DNA of 64,000 bases. Origin: Cheiracanthium punctorium (Eukaryota > Arthropoda > Arachnida > Araneae > Cheiracanthiidae). A model generated the notes under the pieces. It saw only the letters and a list, made by a program, of their open reading frames with translations, searched no databases and was not told the DNA's origin. Positions 32,477-43,500 of the stretch are shown here, piece by piece (position 1 is the first letter of the stretch; every line of letters starts with the position of its first letter). Location: assembly GCA_038373885.1 (NCBI GenBank), contig JAWZYV010011898.1, positions 310,001 through 374,000 of the forward strand. Direction: 5' to 3'. A program made the position numbers and the translations under genes.

Positions 32477-32728
32477 TATTGGGGCAGAGTGCGAGTAGTA
32501 GAGGAATTAATTAAATGGCATTCACACATTTAGAACATTTATTAATGAAACATAACATAGCACAACGTATAACATCGACGAAAAACATTGGAATAAGTAA
32601 AAAACAATAAGGGGTAACTAGGGGCTATGGAACAGCATGTTGCCATACTTAAAAAAAGGTTAACAGTGGGAATGATTATTATTTGTGACATCACAGTGAC
32701 TATTTGACTTTAATAGCTATCCCCAATA
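32477..32728 (-). repeat. 3' LTR of the Copia element
   Basis: 252 bp, preceded on the minus strand by a polypurine AAAGTGGGGG (32729-32738). Confidence 0.9.
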
Positions 32729-32753
32729 CCCCCACTTTATAAAAGTCCAAATA

Positions 32754-35013
32754 CAGTCAACTCTCTCTAATCCGCACTCACTGGGACCAAGGGTTGTGCG
32801 GATTACAGGATTTTGCGGATTATAGATCATTTTTTTGTTTACATTTTTATATTTAGAATTTCCCTTTAAATTATAGTCAATTTACTGTAAACAAATAGGA
32901 AATGAGGAAAGAAAATGCATATGCTGTTGAATAAAAACACAATTAAATGTCAATATAAATACAATAAATAATAAAATTAAATTTACAGAGAATTTACTAA
33001 AGGACTGATGAAAGAAAATATTTATGCTGCTGAACTAAAACACTATTTTTAATATTAAATGCAATTACTAATACAAAATTAAAAGAATAAATTCTCTCTA
33101 AATTTTCTATTTATTTTTCATTTTTTCAAACATTGCAGTGATTGTAATTCGTTTAAGAGATTTAATTTTTCTGCAGAAATTTTGTCCTGAAGCCTTCTAA
33201 TTGTCAGTAACTCTTGGTCACTGCCAAATGATTGCTTTTGCAAAATGTTTAAATACTTGTCTCCCACATGGGAGCCAGCAGAATATTTCTCAGGGAGGGG
33301 GGCAAAGACTACTTCAACGTATGGTTACCATGTTGGAAAGAGCAAAAAAGCAAGAAAAAACATTGCATACAAAAATCCAGGGGAGGCATTCCCCCCCTTG
33401 CCCTATGCTGCCGGCACCCATGCTCCCAGAGCTAACCCTTCTTCAAAAGTAATAGTACAGTAGAGGACCCAAATCCGGAAGTTTTTCAAAAAACAATTTT
33501 TTTTAAGGGCAGTTGTTGTTGTTGTTGTTTTTAATTTTTTTGAAAGACCGTTTTTAACTAAATATATCTTATAAAATAAACAAGCTCAATCAGAAAGGGA
33601 GGAATTTCACTGGTCGCTTGCGAAGGAGGGGGGGGGGGCTTTGGTGCATCATTTGTATATTTGATATCTCAGTATTACATTAATTTTCGATCTTGCGAGG
33701 TAATTTTCGGTTTCTCGTTATGTAAAAATATTCTATGCTATTATATAAGCTTTAAAAAGAAAAAGAATGTTACCCTCTTCACACACACACATGCATTTCA
33801 TTTCAAATGCTGATGATTCATTATTTCTGCTGGTGCTCCTCCGGCAGTTAAATGTAAACAAAGAGAGACGAGAAACGCCATGTGGTCTGTGTTTATGCTT
33901 TTCTTTCTTTCTTCCTACAGAACTGCAGTTATGTGGAGAAAGTTTTTGTTGCATAATAAATCACTAGATCAAAAGGGTAAAGTAGGGGGGGGGGAAGAAT
34001 CGGAAAATTGCGCAACTGCTGTGTAGCCTGCCAAATCGCGGTTTGCATTTAAAGTTAAACATGTTACATATTCAGGGTGTCTACCAAATTTCTGAAAGTC
34101 AATTTCCGGACTTTTTCCTGACTTTTGGGAGGTCCCGGGAAAAAAATTCCTGACCACTGCATTTTACTTTGAGAAATTGCACAATGCCCCCTCCCTTGTC
34201 TTTATATTTGCATATTTTGTACAACTTCTTGAAGTATACAGGATTAAGCTTTCATCTATTGAGAAACAGAAGTAGTCGCACTTTCTGATAGAATTAACTA
34301 ACTGTTCTTGGAAATACGGTCCTAAACCATAAGTTACGAAGTAAGCTATTTTGTCTTTTACCCTCCCGTCAAGATTGATGCGTCCCCATTTTTCCCTCAT
34401 ACAAACACATCACTTGCTTGATGCTTTTGCGGTCCGAAAAATGCGTTGCAGTTGCTTTCGGTTTCAAGTCTGACAATTAGAGAGAAAAAGTAAAAAAAAA
34501 AAAGGCACACGAAAAAAAAAATGATTCTTTTGATGAATTTTCCGGACACACTATCCAATTTCCCGGTTTTTTCCAGACTTTCCGGACCCATTTTCCAATT
34601 TCCCAGCTTTTTCCAGACTTTCCGGAGCGGTAGACACCCTGATATTTTCACCCAATTTTAATTGCAACGGTCAATCTTTACGATCGTCTCTGGAAAGAGT
34701 GAAGCGATGTGATTGGATAGTGCATTGCTTAGGAGTTCGTTATTTACATCCATTCACAGAACACATGCAACTTAGGATATAAGTTTCTGTACGTTAAATT
34801 ACATGATAATATACTCAAATATATGAAATTATGTACTTCAAATACCTGTGAAAAAGCATTAATAAATGTCTTTATAACATTCAGCCAATCAAATAACTTC
34901 TAGTACAGTAATACTACCAGTCAAATGCCATTCAAAATGTAAACAAACTTGTTTGTTTACATTTGAAATATATCGCGGATTACAGGCAGTCGCGGGTTAG
35001 CGGGAGTTGACTG
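32754..35013. mobile_element. Tigger/pogo-like element inside Copia, TA TSD
   Basis: Ends CAGTCAACTCTCTCTAATCC and, inverted, CAGTCAACTCCCGCTAACCC, flanked by TA. The left 300 bp are nearly identical to 61945-62233. A short minus-strand stretch (33118-33240) reads ELLTIRRLQDKISAEKL and may be a transposase tail. A G/C-rich hAT-type remnant (near 33292) and the element 34073-34641 lie inside. Confidence 0.8.
34073..34641 (-). mobile_element. TIR element CAGGGTGTCTACC, 5-bp TSD atatt
   Basis: 569 bp, ends CAGGGTGTCTACC and, inverted, CAGGGTGTCTACCGC, flanked by atatt (34068-34072 and 34642-34646). The minus strand 34164-34400 codes for a transposase-like piece: VTYGLGPYFQEQLVNSI and FSIDESL, a D-E-S-L box seen in hAT-like proteins. 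Both ends carry repeated TTTCCGGAC/AATTTCC motifs. It is nested in the Tigger-like element. Confidence 0.82.
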
Positions 35014-35019
35014 TAGTTT

Positions 35020-35461
35020 AGAAATGCCAGACAAACGTTTGGCTGACGTGGCTTTGGTTAAACAATCAGCTAAATGATTTTCTGACTCTGCATAGTTGAC
35101 TGTCATCAAGCCTTCTTCAATTTTCTCTCTCGCATAATGATGCCTGATGTCAACATGTTTAACACGTCAAGAGTTGATTGGATTTTTGCTAATACATATG
35201 CAGGAGTCGCGCTGGCTTTTTAAAAAGTTTCGCCAAATTAGATTTTGCCGGACATCATTAAAAAATGCAATTGCCAATATTTTCGCCAAACTAATTTTAT
35301 TATCGCTATTTGCGATGTTGGCGATCGACATCGCGACCCCTGCATATGGCACCTCTATTATCACAGTATAATGTGACTATTTCATTCTGCAGATTTTCCA
35401 GTTCTTCTTGTAATTGCTTAAGCCATAACAGCTCTTGTGTGGCTGAACTTATAGCCATATA
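35020..35461 (-). pseudogene. Copia RNase H C-terminus, split by a MITE
   Basis: After LSTTEA a stop interrupts, then ATQELLWLKQLQEEL and LYCDN run into a 142-bp MITE (35201-35342). The gene resumes with KNPINS, RVKHVDIRHHYAREKI and AESENHLADCLTKA. Those are the last RNase H motifs. The end of Pol was then separated from the polypurine tract by the Tigger-like insertion. Confidence 0.88.
35201..35342. mobile_element. hAT-like MITE inside RNase H
   Basis: 142 bp, ends CAGGAGTCGCG and, inverted, CAGGGGTCGCG, flanked by catatg on both sides (35195-35200 and 35343-35348). The interrupted codons rejoin when it is left out. Only 6 bp of duplication is exact. Confidence 0.85.
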
Positions 35462-36966
35462 CTAAGCTTCTGTTGTGGACAATGCGACTGTTTGTCGCTT
35501 TGAGTTCCAGCTGATGGCTCCGCCTGCATTTATAAAAATATATCCAGTTATGGAACAACGGTGATCTTTGTTGTTAACCCAATCGGAATCACAGTAACCA
35601 CATAAACTATCTCCATTTTTGTAAAAAGGCAACTTTTTTGTCAATGTGCCTTTTAAATATCTAAATATTCTTTTAACTGCAATCCAGTGTGCCTTTCCTG
35701 GATTGTTACAAAACTTACTTAACAAACCAACTACGTGAACAATATCTGATCGAGTACCTTGTGCAATATAAAGTAAAGAACCAATTGCCTCACGATATGG
35801 GACGTTTTCCATTAATTTTCTTTCTTCTTCTTCTGATGTTGGACACATATCTTTAGGTAAATTATTTTGAAGAGTTAAAGGAGTTGATGTACCTTTACAA
35901 TCTTCTAAGCCAAAATGTTTCAGTATGTCTTTAATAAATTTAATTTGATCAATAGCTATAGAATCTTTTTGTTGAACAATATTTAGACCAAGAATGTAAT
36001 GAGCTTCACCAAGATCTTTTATGGAAAATTGTTTGTTTAGCTTTTGAAATAGTTTATCTTTACGTTTCTGATCGTTCGTAATAATTAGTAAATCATCAAC
36101 ACATACAGCAATTATAAAAAATTCCTTACCTTTGTTATTAAAGAAGATGCAAGGATCTACTTTAGATCTTTGTAAATCCATTTTGAATAGGCAATCACTT
36201 AACTTTTTATACCAAACTCTGCTGGCTTGCTTCAAACCATATATTGATTTATTTAAGTGGCAATAACGATTTGGAAAGTGTTCCGTTTCAGGTAGTTCCA
36301 TATAAATTTCTTCATCAAGCTCAGGATGGAGAAATGCTGTTTCAACATCCGTTTGAAATAGCTTCAGATCGTGTTTCACTGCAAGAGATAAAAGATAACA
36401 AATGGAACTTTGGCAAATTGTAGGTGAAAACGTTTTTTCATAATCAATCCCATATTTTTGAGAGCATCCTTTAGTAACTAGGTGAGCTTTATGTCTTTCT
36501 ACTTCTCCATTTTCTTTGTATTTAGTCTTGAAAATCCATTGACTTCTGATGGGTTTCTTATCAGATGGTAGATCACAGTAGGTCCAAGAATTATTGGCAA
36601 GATGAGCGTTTATTTAATCGTCAACCGCTATCTTCCATTTATCAGCTTCAGGTCTTTTCATTACTTCTTTGTACGTTTCTGGATCTTCATCATCAAAAAG
36701 GTTAGCTTGATAAACTATGAGATCGTCATTAAAATATTTACTGTTTGGAGTAATAATTCTCTTGGGATATCGACTACTATGAGATTCTTCCATTTCTTCT
36801 TTGGCTTCATCGTCAGTTACAGTTTCCTTTTCTTCATTTTTATCTATAGACGTGACATTCTCTTTTACTTCATCTTTGTTAGTTTCTTTATTTCAGCAGC
36901 ATCTTCGGGTGGTTGTGTTAAATTCTTCATAATTTCATTTTCAGAATATAACATCTCGGCTAATAA
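35462..36966 (-). pseudogene. Copia reverse transcriptase
   Basis: The main open stretch is 35462-36379, 305 codons: FQTDVETAFLHPELDEEIYM, YGLKQASRVWY, the catalytic CVDDLLII, DLGEAHYILGL, and the connection to RNase H with GYCDSDW and SITGYIF. The region 36380-36966 joins it to integrase and holds the RT N-terminus in broken frames. RT copies the element RNA into DNA. Confidence 0.92.
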
Positions 36967-37851
36967 TTACTTTTCTTGTAAGTAGTTGAAAATACGATGG
37001 TCTTTACTGCCTTCTGCATACCCTATGAATATTCCTTCTTCAGATTTAGTGTCCCATTTCTTCCTAAGGGAGTCTGCTATATGTACCATTACTTTACATC
37101 CAAATATCTTCTGGTGAGAAAGATCTGGCTTTCTTTTTGTCCAGGCTTCTTCAGGTGTCTTAAATTTAACAGCTTTCGTGGATGACCTGTTTTTCAGAGA
37201 GTTTGCTGTGTTAACAGCCTCCGTCCAATGTTCTCTCTGTAGACCTGAGTCGAGCAGCATAGTACGAGCCTTTTTGACAAGAGTTCTATTCAGTCGTTTT
37301 GCGACCCCATTTTGTTCAGGAGATCTGGGAGATGTCATTTCATGACTGATTCCAGATAACTTCAGATGTCGCTCAAGGTCTTTATTCACATATTCTCCAC
37401 CATTGTCGGTGCGAAGGGCTTTGATTCGCTTTCCTGTTTGGTTTTCAACCAGAGCTTTAAATTCCAGGAATTTATCTTTAACTTCATCCTTTGTTTTTAT
37501 AAAATAAACAAATGACTTATGGGAGAAATCGTCTGTAAACATAAGAAAATATATTGATCCACCAATGGAAACAGTTGACATAGGACCACATAAGTCTGAG
37601 TGTACAAGTTCCAGAACAGACTTAGAATGATTTTTCGATGCGTGCAGAAAAGGTTGTCGGTGCTGCTTGCCTTTAACACACGTGATGCAGGGCTCCTTTG
37701 GATCAGCTTCACAAGAAATTCCTGAAGACATTTTAGAAATCAACAGCTTCATGTCTCTCCCATTTAGATGAGCTAAACGGCAATGCCAGACATAGTGAGA
37801 ATTCAAAGTTGCCACTGACGCTTTAACTTGCAAAGTGTCCAATTTGTACAA
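36967..37851 (-). pseudogene. Copia integrase
   Basis: 295 open codons. An HHCC zinc-binding N-terminus (HCRLAHL, then CITCVKGKQHRQPF) is followed by the rve core: LVHSDLCGPM (first Asp), ALRTDNGGEY (second Asp), SPRSPEQNGVAKRLNRTL (Glu would be expected in the NGVAER form, here K replaces E). The loss of that catalytic Glu fits an inactive element. IFGCKVMVHI and GIFIGY near the end are typical Copia post-core motifs. Confidence 0.92.
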
Positions 37852-37887
37852 CCCATTATTTTCTGAAGCTGCAGCAAAAATGAACTT

Positions 37888-38184
37888 TCAAGGAATTTCA
37901 ATTACCGACTCAGTTATTTTGCAACCTTGTCTTTCGAACACTACTGATTTTCCTTTCTTCACTATTTGAGATATAGAAAGTAAATTTGTTGTCAAATCTG
38001 GAGCATGAATGACATCATTCGCCTTAACAGGGTGTTTATTCGCTAACTGAATATCCATATCACCAATTCCAGTTGCCGGAACAGAATTACCATTTGCAAC
38101 ATCAATATTTTGATTAACTTCAGGTTGAAGGTTCTTTATCCAGTCACTTGTAGGAGTCATATGATTGTCACATCCAGAGTCCAA
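37888..38184 (-). pseudogene. Copia protease
   Basis: Begins with the Copia active-site form WxLDSGCDNHMT; here MDSGCDNHMTPTSDW, with Asp in the D-S/T-G box. GIGDMDIQL and DVIHAPDLTTNLLSISQ follow, both standard Copia protease landmarks. It overlaps the Gag frame end slightly in another frame. About 98 codons survive without stop. Confidence 0.88.
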
Positions 38185-39046
38185 GTACCAGTCTGTTGGT
38201 TGCTTTTCATCATTTTCAGTAGATGTAAATAAACTACAAGCTTTATTATGTGGTTCGTGTATTTAACCGTATTTCTTCTTGTTTTCAAACATGATGAGCT
38301 AAAATGGCCAAATTCATTACAATTATAGCAACGAGCTTTGCGACTGTCTTTATGCTTACATTTTTGTGAAAATTTGTTCGCTGACTTTCCATAAAAAGCA
38401 TAATCAGAGGATGTTAATGTTGAACACATGTCCTTAATGTTTTCTTGTAATAGCAAATTTTTCACAAATTCGATTGTTATTGTCTGATTGGATCAGTGTA
38501 TTCCAAGAACTAGCGGGCAAAATTTTTATGGCAACCCTCCTGAAATAATACCACCAACAGTCTCATTTTCAAGCGGCTTTCCAATGTTTCCTAATTGCTC
38601 TGCGATAGAAGTGATATGATCTATATATGCGGTCATAGAGGGAAATTTTTCATATTTTATATTTTGTTCTAAATAGAGAGCCGTATAAACCGATTCTTCG
38701 AACTACACCGTTATCCTGATATGTTCTTTGAAGAGACATCCAAGCTTCTTTCGCAGTTTTAGCTTTTTTGGTTTCAGCTGACATAACGGGTTAATGATAA
38801 ATTTATCTTAGCTAATGCTCTTTTATCTAATTCTGGATCAATATTAGTGCCTTCAATACAATCCCACAAACCGGCATCTACGAGAAAATTTTTCATAAGA
38901 AATTTCCAATCGTCATAGTTTCTGCCATCTAAATGCTTTGATTCAGGTAAACTTGATGTGGATACGGGAGTTTTTTAAACATTTAGTTGTGTTTGTAATT
39001 GTTCAATTTGAAACTGTAAAGCTTTAATCACTTCATTTTCTGCCAT
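38157..39046 (-). pseudogene. Copia Gag with CCHC zinc knuckle
   Basis: Starts at Met 39046 (MAENEVIKALQFQIEQLQ), then after a stop ESKHLDGRNYDDWKFLMKN and LVDAGLWDCIEG, a Copia Gag of the UBN2 type. Several frameshifts follow near 38790 and 38690. The last part (38157-38465) contains CYNCNEFGHFSSSC, a C-x2-C-x4-H-x4-C knuckle that binds element RNA. Inactive. Confidence 0.88.
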
Positions 39047-39175
39047 AATGTAAGCACTTTAAATATTTTTGAAGAATCAGTTCGAATACGAAAAATTAAA
39101 CTTAGAATACGAATAAAATTTTATATTGCATACCTTTATCATAATCCTCTATGCTATTTATGGGCCACCATAACC

Positions 39176-39427
39176 TATTAGGGCAGAGTGTGAGTGGTAG
39201 AGGAATTAATTAAATGGCATTCACACATTTAGAACATTTATTAACGAAACATAACATAGCACAACACATAACATCGACGAAAAACATTGGAATAAGTAAA
39301 AAACAAAAAGGGGTAACTAGGGGCAACGGAACAGCATGTTGCCATACTAAATAAACGGTTAACAATGGGAATGATTATTATTTGTGACATCACAGGGACT
39401 ATTTGACTTTAATAACTATGCCCAATA
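39176..39427 (-). repeat. 5' LTR of the Copia element
   Basis: 252 bp. Inside it on the minus strand follows GGTTATGGTGGCCCATAA, the probable primer-binding site. Confidence 0.9.
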
Positions 39428-40133
39428 AAGTGATGTCGCGATTGGGCCACATCATACTGGCAGCCGCACGCATCTGTGCTCGGCGTTTGCTCCATAACAG
39501 GAGGGCAGATCCCAATCGGAGCGTATGTAAGCTGCGTGTTCCTGAGCAGTAATCAGTTTCGAGTTTGTTTCGTTTCGAGGTGATGTCTGTATCGTAGGTT
39601 TTTTTTTTTTTTTAGTTAGTTCCTGAGCACTGGAGTTCGGTGCAAGTTTCTTTGAAGATGTATTTTTCATCATAGTGTTCCAGTTATCCATAATTTGGTA
39701 GTGAAGTTGTGAAACATGAAGTCAGTTATTCCTATGTAACATTAAATGTTGATATTACACGATTTGAAAGGGCTGAGTCTACTCCCGTGACATGAATGGA
39801 GATGAAATTGAGATAGCATTTTTTCTAAGTAGTCTTTAAATTCCTGCTTTTGCACTCTGGCATTACTTCAATATAAGTATTGACTGTTACCTTCTTTCAG
39901 AGCTCAAAATGTAATGCCGTGGTTCTTCTTTCACTATGTAAGTTAAAATTGAAATCTTTAACTAAAAGTACGACTTGTAATTTTTAACCTAAAACTTAAT
40001 AGCATTTTAATATATCCGCCTAGTCATTTTTGTAATTGTTCTTCTTGAATATTTTTCTTGTTAATAAACTAAAATGTTAGTTAAATCAAAGTCTCTTTAA
40101 TGAGTTCCAAACAAAAACATTTTTTATTTCATG
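39428..40133. other. Unplaced segment with a 79-codon frame
   Basis: A minus-strand frame (39452-39691) begins MDNWNTMMKN and is rich in Lys, Ser and Thr, with no domain that I recognise. It starts 24 bp from the Copia LTR, so it could be part of the pre-insertion locus. The remainder is AT-rich. Confidence 0.3.
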
Positions 40134-40135
40134 TA

Positions 40136-41768
40136 GGGGAAAGTACCCCAAAACGGGATAGCTTATCTATTCTTCGCTTTATTTCTGATTGTGTACAAGT
40201 TACATTCCAAAGTTAGACGTCATTTAAAAGTATACACCTTTTCAACTACTTAAAATACCTTTGTCAGATTTGTTCAATAATATTTATGTGAAAAATACTG
40301 GTTTCACAAAGTCTTACACGATCCCGTTTTACCCTACCAAGGGTGGGTAAAACGGGATAGGGATTTGTATGTTATTAAGTTTTTGCTCATTTTACTTTTG
40401 ATTTAGTTTTTAGAACAAAAATAGGCTGCGTTTTTATAGAAAGAAACTTTTTAATTGTAAATTTGAAAAATTACATAACACAGAAATCGCATAAAAATGT
40501 GTCGTCTTCTTCTGCTTTGGAACAGGCTTCATGGGCCCATCCCTTGCAGCTCAAGCATTGTACCCTGGCTTCTCCAGATTTCGATTCAAGATACAGAGCG
40601 TTTCAAAAAATACATGCTTCATCTTCTGAAGACGACGACGTCCAACCTTGGCTAACTGATGATTTTTTTTTTTTTTTTTTTTTTTTTAAGGTTTTCTTAT
40701 GTTAAGTCCATTTTCTTCGATTTTTACAAATGATGATTGTGGTTTTTTTTCAGGTTCAGAGTAACATTTTTTAACTTTATCTGCATCTCCACTTGGTTTT
40801 CTTTTACGCCTCGTTTGTTTTGTCTTCGGAACATTCAAGAGACTTGTTTTGGCAGTCCTTTTTTTCAGCTTTTGAGTTCTTTCTCGTTCCTTTTTTTCAC
40901 GTTCTTCTTCTTCCAATTCAAGTTTATATGGGCTTCCTGTTATAATTGCTGTTTTCCCTCTTCTCCTATCGTGTTTATTTTGAGGTCTTGGTCCAATCAC
41001 TCGTGGTGGAGGTAGAATTTCATTCGGTGATATAGAAAATGGAAGTGAAGGACGATAGTATAGCCCGAGTCCTTTGTCTTCTGTTGAAGTGGACGCTTGG
41101 ATTACTCCTGCCTTTTGTGCTAGTGTTATCAGTGCCCCCATTACTAGGTGATTCATTCAATACTGTCTCTAGTGGTTGTGATGACTGCAAACTCTTAGAT
41201 GCTATGACTGAACTTCAAGATCCTTCGGATCTGGCCTCGTTATGTTGCAGTTGTTGTAATTGATTTTACTTATTTCAATTAAAATAACTTAAACACATTG
41301 CCAAAACATTAATGGAAATGGTCGGGTAAAACGGGGCACATCAAAATTGTATCCCGTTTTGGGCACCCCAAAAGTGTCCCGTTTTGCCCGACTGTGATAC
41401 TTTTGACAACATAAATGGCTGACCCCTGAACCGTCACTCACTAGCAATATTTAAATACATGAAATTGTTGTTAAAAGAGCTATGACCAAAACACAGTACT
41501 TACCGAAATTGTTTCGAAGGATGGAGAAGCACAAGGATAGTTGTTCTGCAGTCGAAAAAAGTACAAAGTAAGTAAAAATCTCGCTTGAAAACTTTGAAAA
41601 AATATTTCTTTGCGAAACACGTGGCTAGCATTTAGAGATCAACTGAGAATGCTGTCATGACGATCTAGAACCAGTTTAGCCTGTCTCCCGCGAAATAGCA
41701 CCACCAGTCAAGCTCCGAGGCTCAATATCCCGTTTTGCTCGCCTATCCCTTTTTGGGCAACTTTCCCC
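40136..41768 (-). mobile_element. pogo-like DNA transposon, TA TSD
   Basis: Ends GGGGAAAGTACCCCAAAA and, inverted, GGGGAAAGTTGCCCAAAA, flanked by TA. CCCGTTTT-type motifs repeat inside both ends (for example 40323, 41352, 41380 and 41731). Only the C-terminal part of a transposase remains, so most of the DDE region is deleted. Confidence 0.85.
40472..41156 (-). pseudogene. pogo-like transposase C-terminus with PHD-like finger
   Basis: The open part 40686-41156 reads FSISPNEILPPPRVIG, RRRGKTAIITGSPYK and a long Lys/Glu-rich coiled tract. This matches the acidic-basic tail after the DDE domain in pogo/Tigger-type proteins. A 25-bp homopolymer (40663-40687) breaks the frame. Beyond it VQCLSCKGWAHEACSK and FLCDFC end the protein at 40472, a C-x2-C..W.H..C...C-x2-C arrangement like a PHD finger. 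HTH and catalytic parts are absent. Confidence 0.8.
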
Positions 41769-41963
41769 TACTTAATTTCAGCAACGTTTCCATTCTGCTT
41801 AAGTTGAATTACTCTGCTAATTAATGAATTAATTTTATAATTAAACATTTCAAGGTTATATCACTGATATTTAATTTACCAAACTTAGTCATACATTAAA
41901 CCCGAACGGGTGTATATCTAACAAATTTCCGTGCTTCGCAGACCTCTATTTTAGAAACATAAC

Positions 41964-42445
41964 CAGGGACTGATTTACTTTGGGGCACGAGTCCTGGGCC
42001 CCTGATTTTTAGGGGCCCCCCCAAAACTTCCTTTTATGTAATCATAATAGCTACTAAAATTATCTCTCAATAGGAAAATTTCTGATTACTTAATTTCATC
42101 ACAAATATTCAAAATTTTTGATTTAATGTAACTTGTAATGCTAAAAAATTATGCATTCGATATTCGCAAATTGGTTCGGACGCCTCAACATGCTCCTTCT
42201 TTTATCTTTTCAAAGGTGTGTGACAGCTATAAATACCCATAAAAACATTTCAAAATCAAAAAATTCATATAAGTGGTATCTGTCGTGACATTTTACTGAT
42301 TTGTAAATGTTTACATATGGTTAACTTAGGAATGATAATTGGTTTTAACGTAATTTACTTAAGTAATATTCTGCAGAAAATTTTTGTGCAGGGGCCCCCA
42401 AAAGTATCTGTGCCCTGAGCCCCCAAGTGTGTAGATCGGTACCTG
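41964..42445. mobile_element. hAT MITE, 482 bp
   Basis: Ends CAGGGACTGATTTAC and, inverted, CAGGTACCGATCTAC. Flanks aacataac and gacataac match at 7 of 8. GGGGCCCCCC blocks near both ends link it in style to the CAGAGCC family. Confidence 0.85.
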
Positions 42446-43232
42446 GACATAACAACACCCTCTGTTGTGACCAGAGCCTGATCAAGGCAGTTGTGTGTCC
42501 TGGGCAAATGAAAATAAACTGGATCCTCCCCCACAACCCCAGGAAAAGTTTTGATTTTCATATTCCGAAAAGTTTTAAATATGTATTTTCTTTTTTAATG
42601 CTATTGATTTGGAATTTAAAAATTAAGATTAATGAAGAATGCCATTATTCGAAATATAAGGGAAATTTATTAAATAACAAGCCATGCGCACCTGAGATAA
42701 CATTAGTTACAACTCAGGCTCATTTATTTTGAATACATATTTTAATTAAACTTTCACCAATATAATGTCTACTAAGTAAAAAGTACGCAGTAAAAGGGAA
42801 AGAGGAGAGCAGAGTCGAACACATATGCGGAGTGAGTGCATGTGTAGTGAGTGCGTTTTTTGGATTTTATACGTGTTGGGAAACTTAGTTATTAATTAGG
42901 CATTTTATCTTGATTAAAAGTTTTATTTGCACTCAACGTGCACACACACAGAAAATACATTACATGATTACAAACACAACCGACAACGACCATGACGTGA
43001 GAAAGAGTGAAGAAGGAGGTAGAGGTGTTGCCACTCTGGAAATACAAATGTACACACCAACACGCCTCCTTACATTTGTATTTAATACTCATAAAATACC
43101 ATTACATTACATAAATAAGCACTTACATACACAAAATACTAAAGTTATTTCTAGATTTCTTTCATTTTAAAAAACTTAATAAACAAAATCAAATTCAATT
43201 CAGTCTACTTCGTTATTTGATATATACAAAAT
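42446..43232. other. Possible Copia LTR and MITE fragment
   Basis: 42472-42530 is an orphan CAGAGCCTGATC end. 42890-43230 lies downstream, in minus-strand sense, of a Copia RNase H end and could be its 3' LTR; no borders could be fixed. Confidence 0.35.
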
Positions 43233-43500
43233 TTAAATTAATTTCAACATTTCCTTTAATTTATTAAATTTAATTTTTCCCAATGCTTTTGTAAAAATAT
43301 CTGCAGTGTTTGAATCTGAATCAATTTTGATAATTTCTATGACTCCATTTTTAACATTTTCATGAACATAATGATACTGTACCTCTATATGTTTAGAATT
43401 TTTAGTGAACCACATGCACTTAACCAAGTCGTGATAATCAGCGTCAGTGCTGATTTTTCCACTACAAAAATCCCCGCACCATCAAATTCCGATCTGTGTT
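43233..43500 (-). pseudogene. Copia RNase H C-terminal fragment
   Basis: NSKHIEVQYHYVHENVKNG, then SDSNTADIFTKALGKIKF and LKEMLKLI: the final RNase H motifs of Copia Pol (KHI...HY/F..E, ADIFTKAL). The family differs from the 32477 element. Upstream sequence is scrambled. Confidence 0.88.

Larger units (their letters stand above)
32477..39427 (-). mobile_element. Full-length Copia element, TSD aagtg
   Basis: Two 252-bp LTRs (32477-32728 and 39176-39427), with ends TATTGGGG/CCCCAATA, about 93 percent alike by eye. The 5-bp duplication aagtg (32472-32476 and 39428-39432) brackets the element. The internal order on the minus strand is Gag, zinc knuckle, protease, integrase, RT, RNase H, the Ty1/copia order. 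It carries a Tigger-like element near its 3' end and a MITE in RNase H. Confidence 0.93.

Noticed and set aside
36602..36985. 127-codon plus-strand frame
   Set aside because: Antisense to the Copia Pol region between RT and integrase; Phe-rich composition is an artefact of that.
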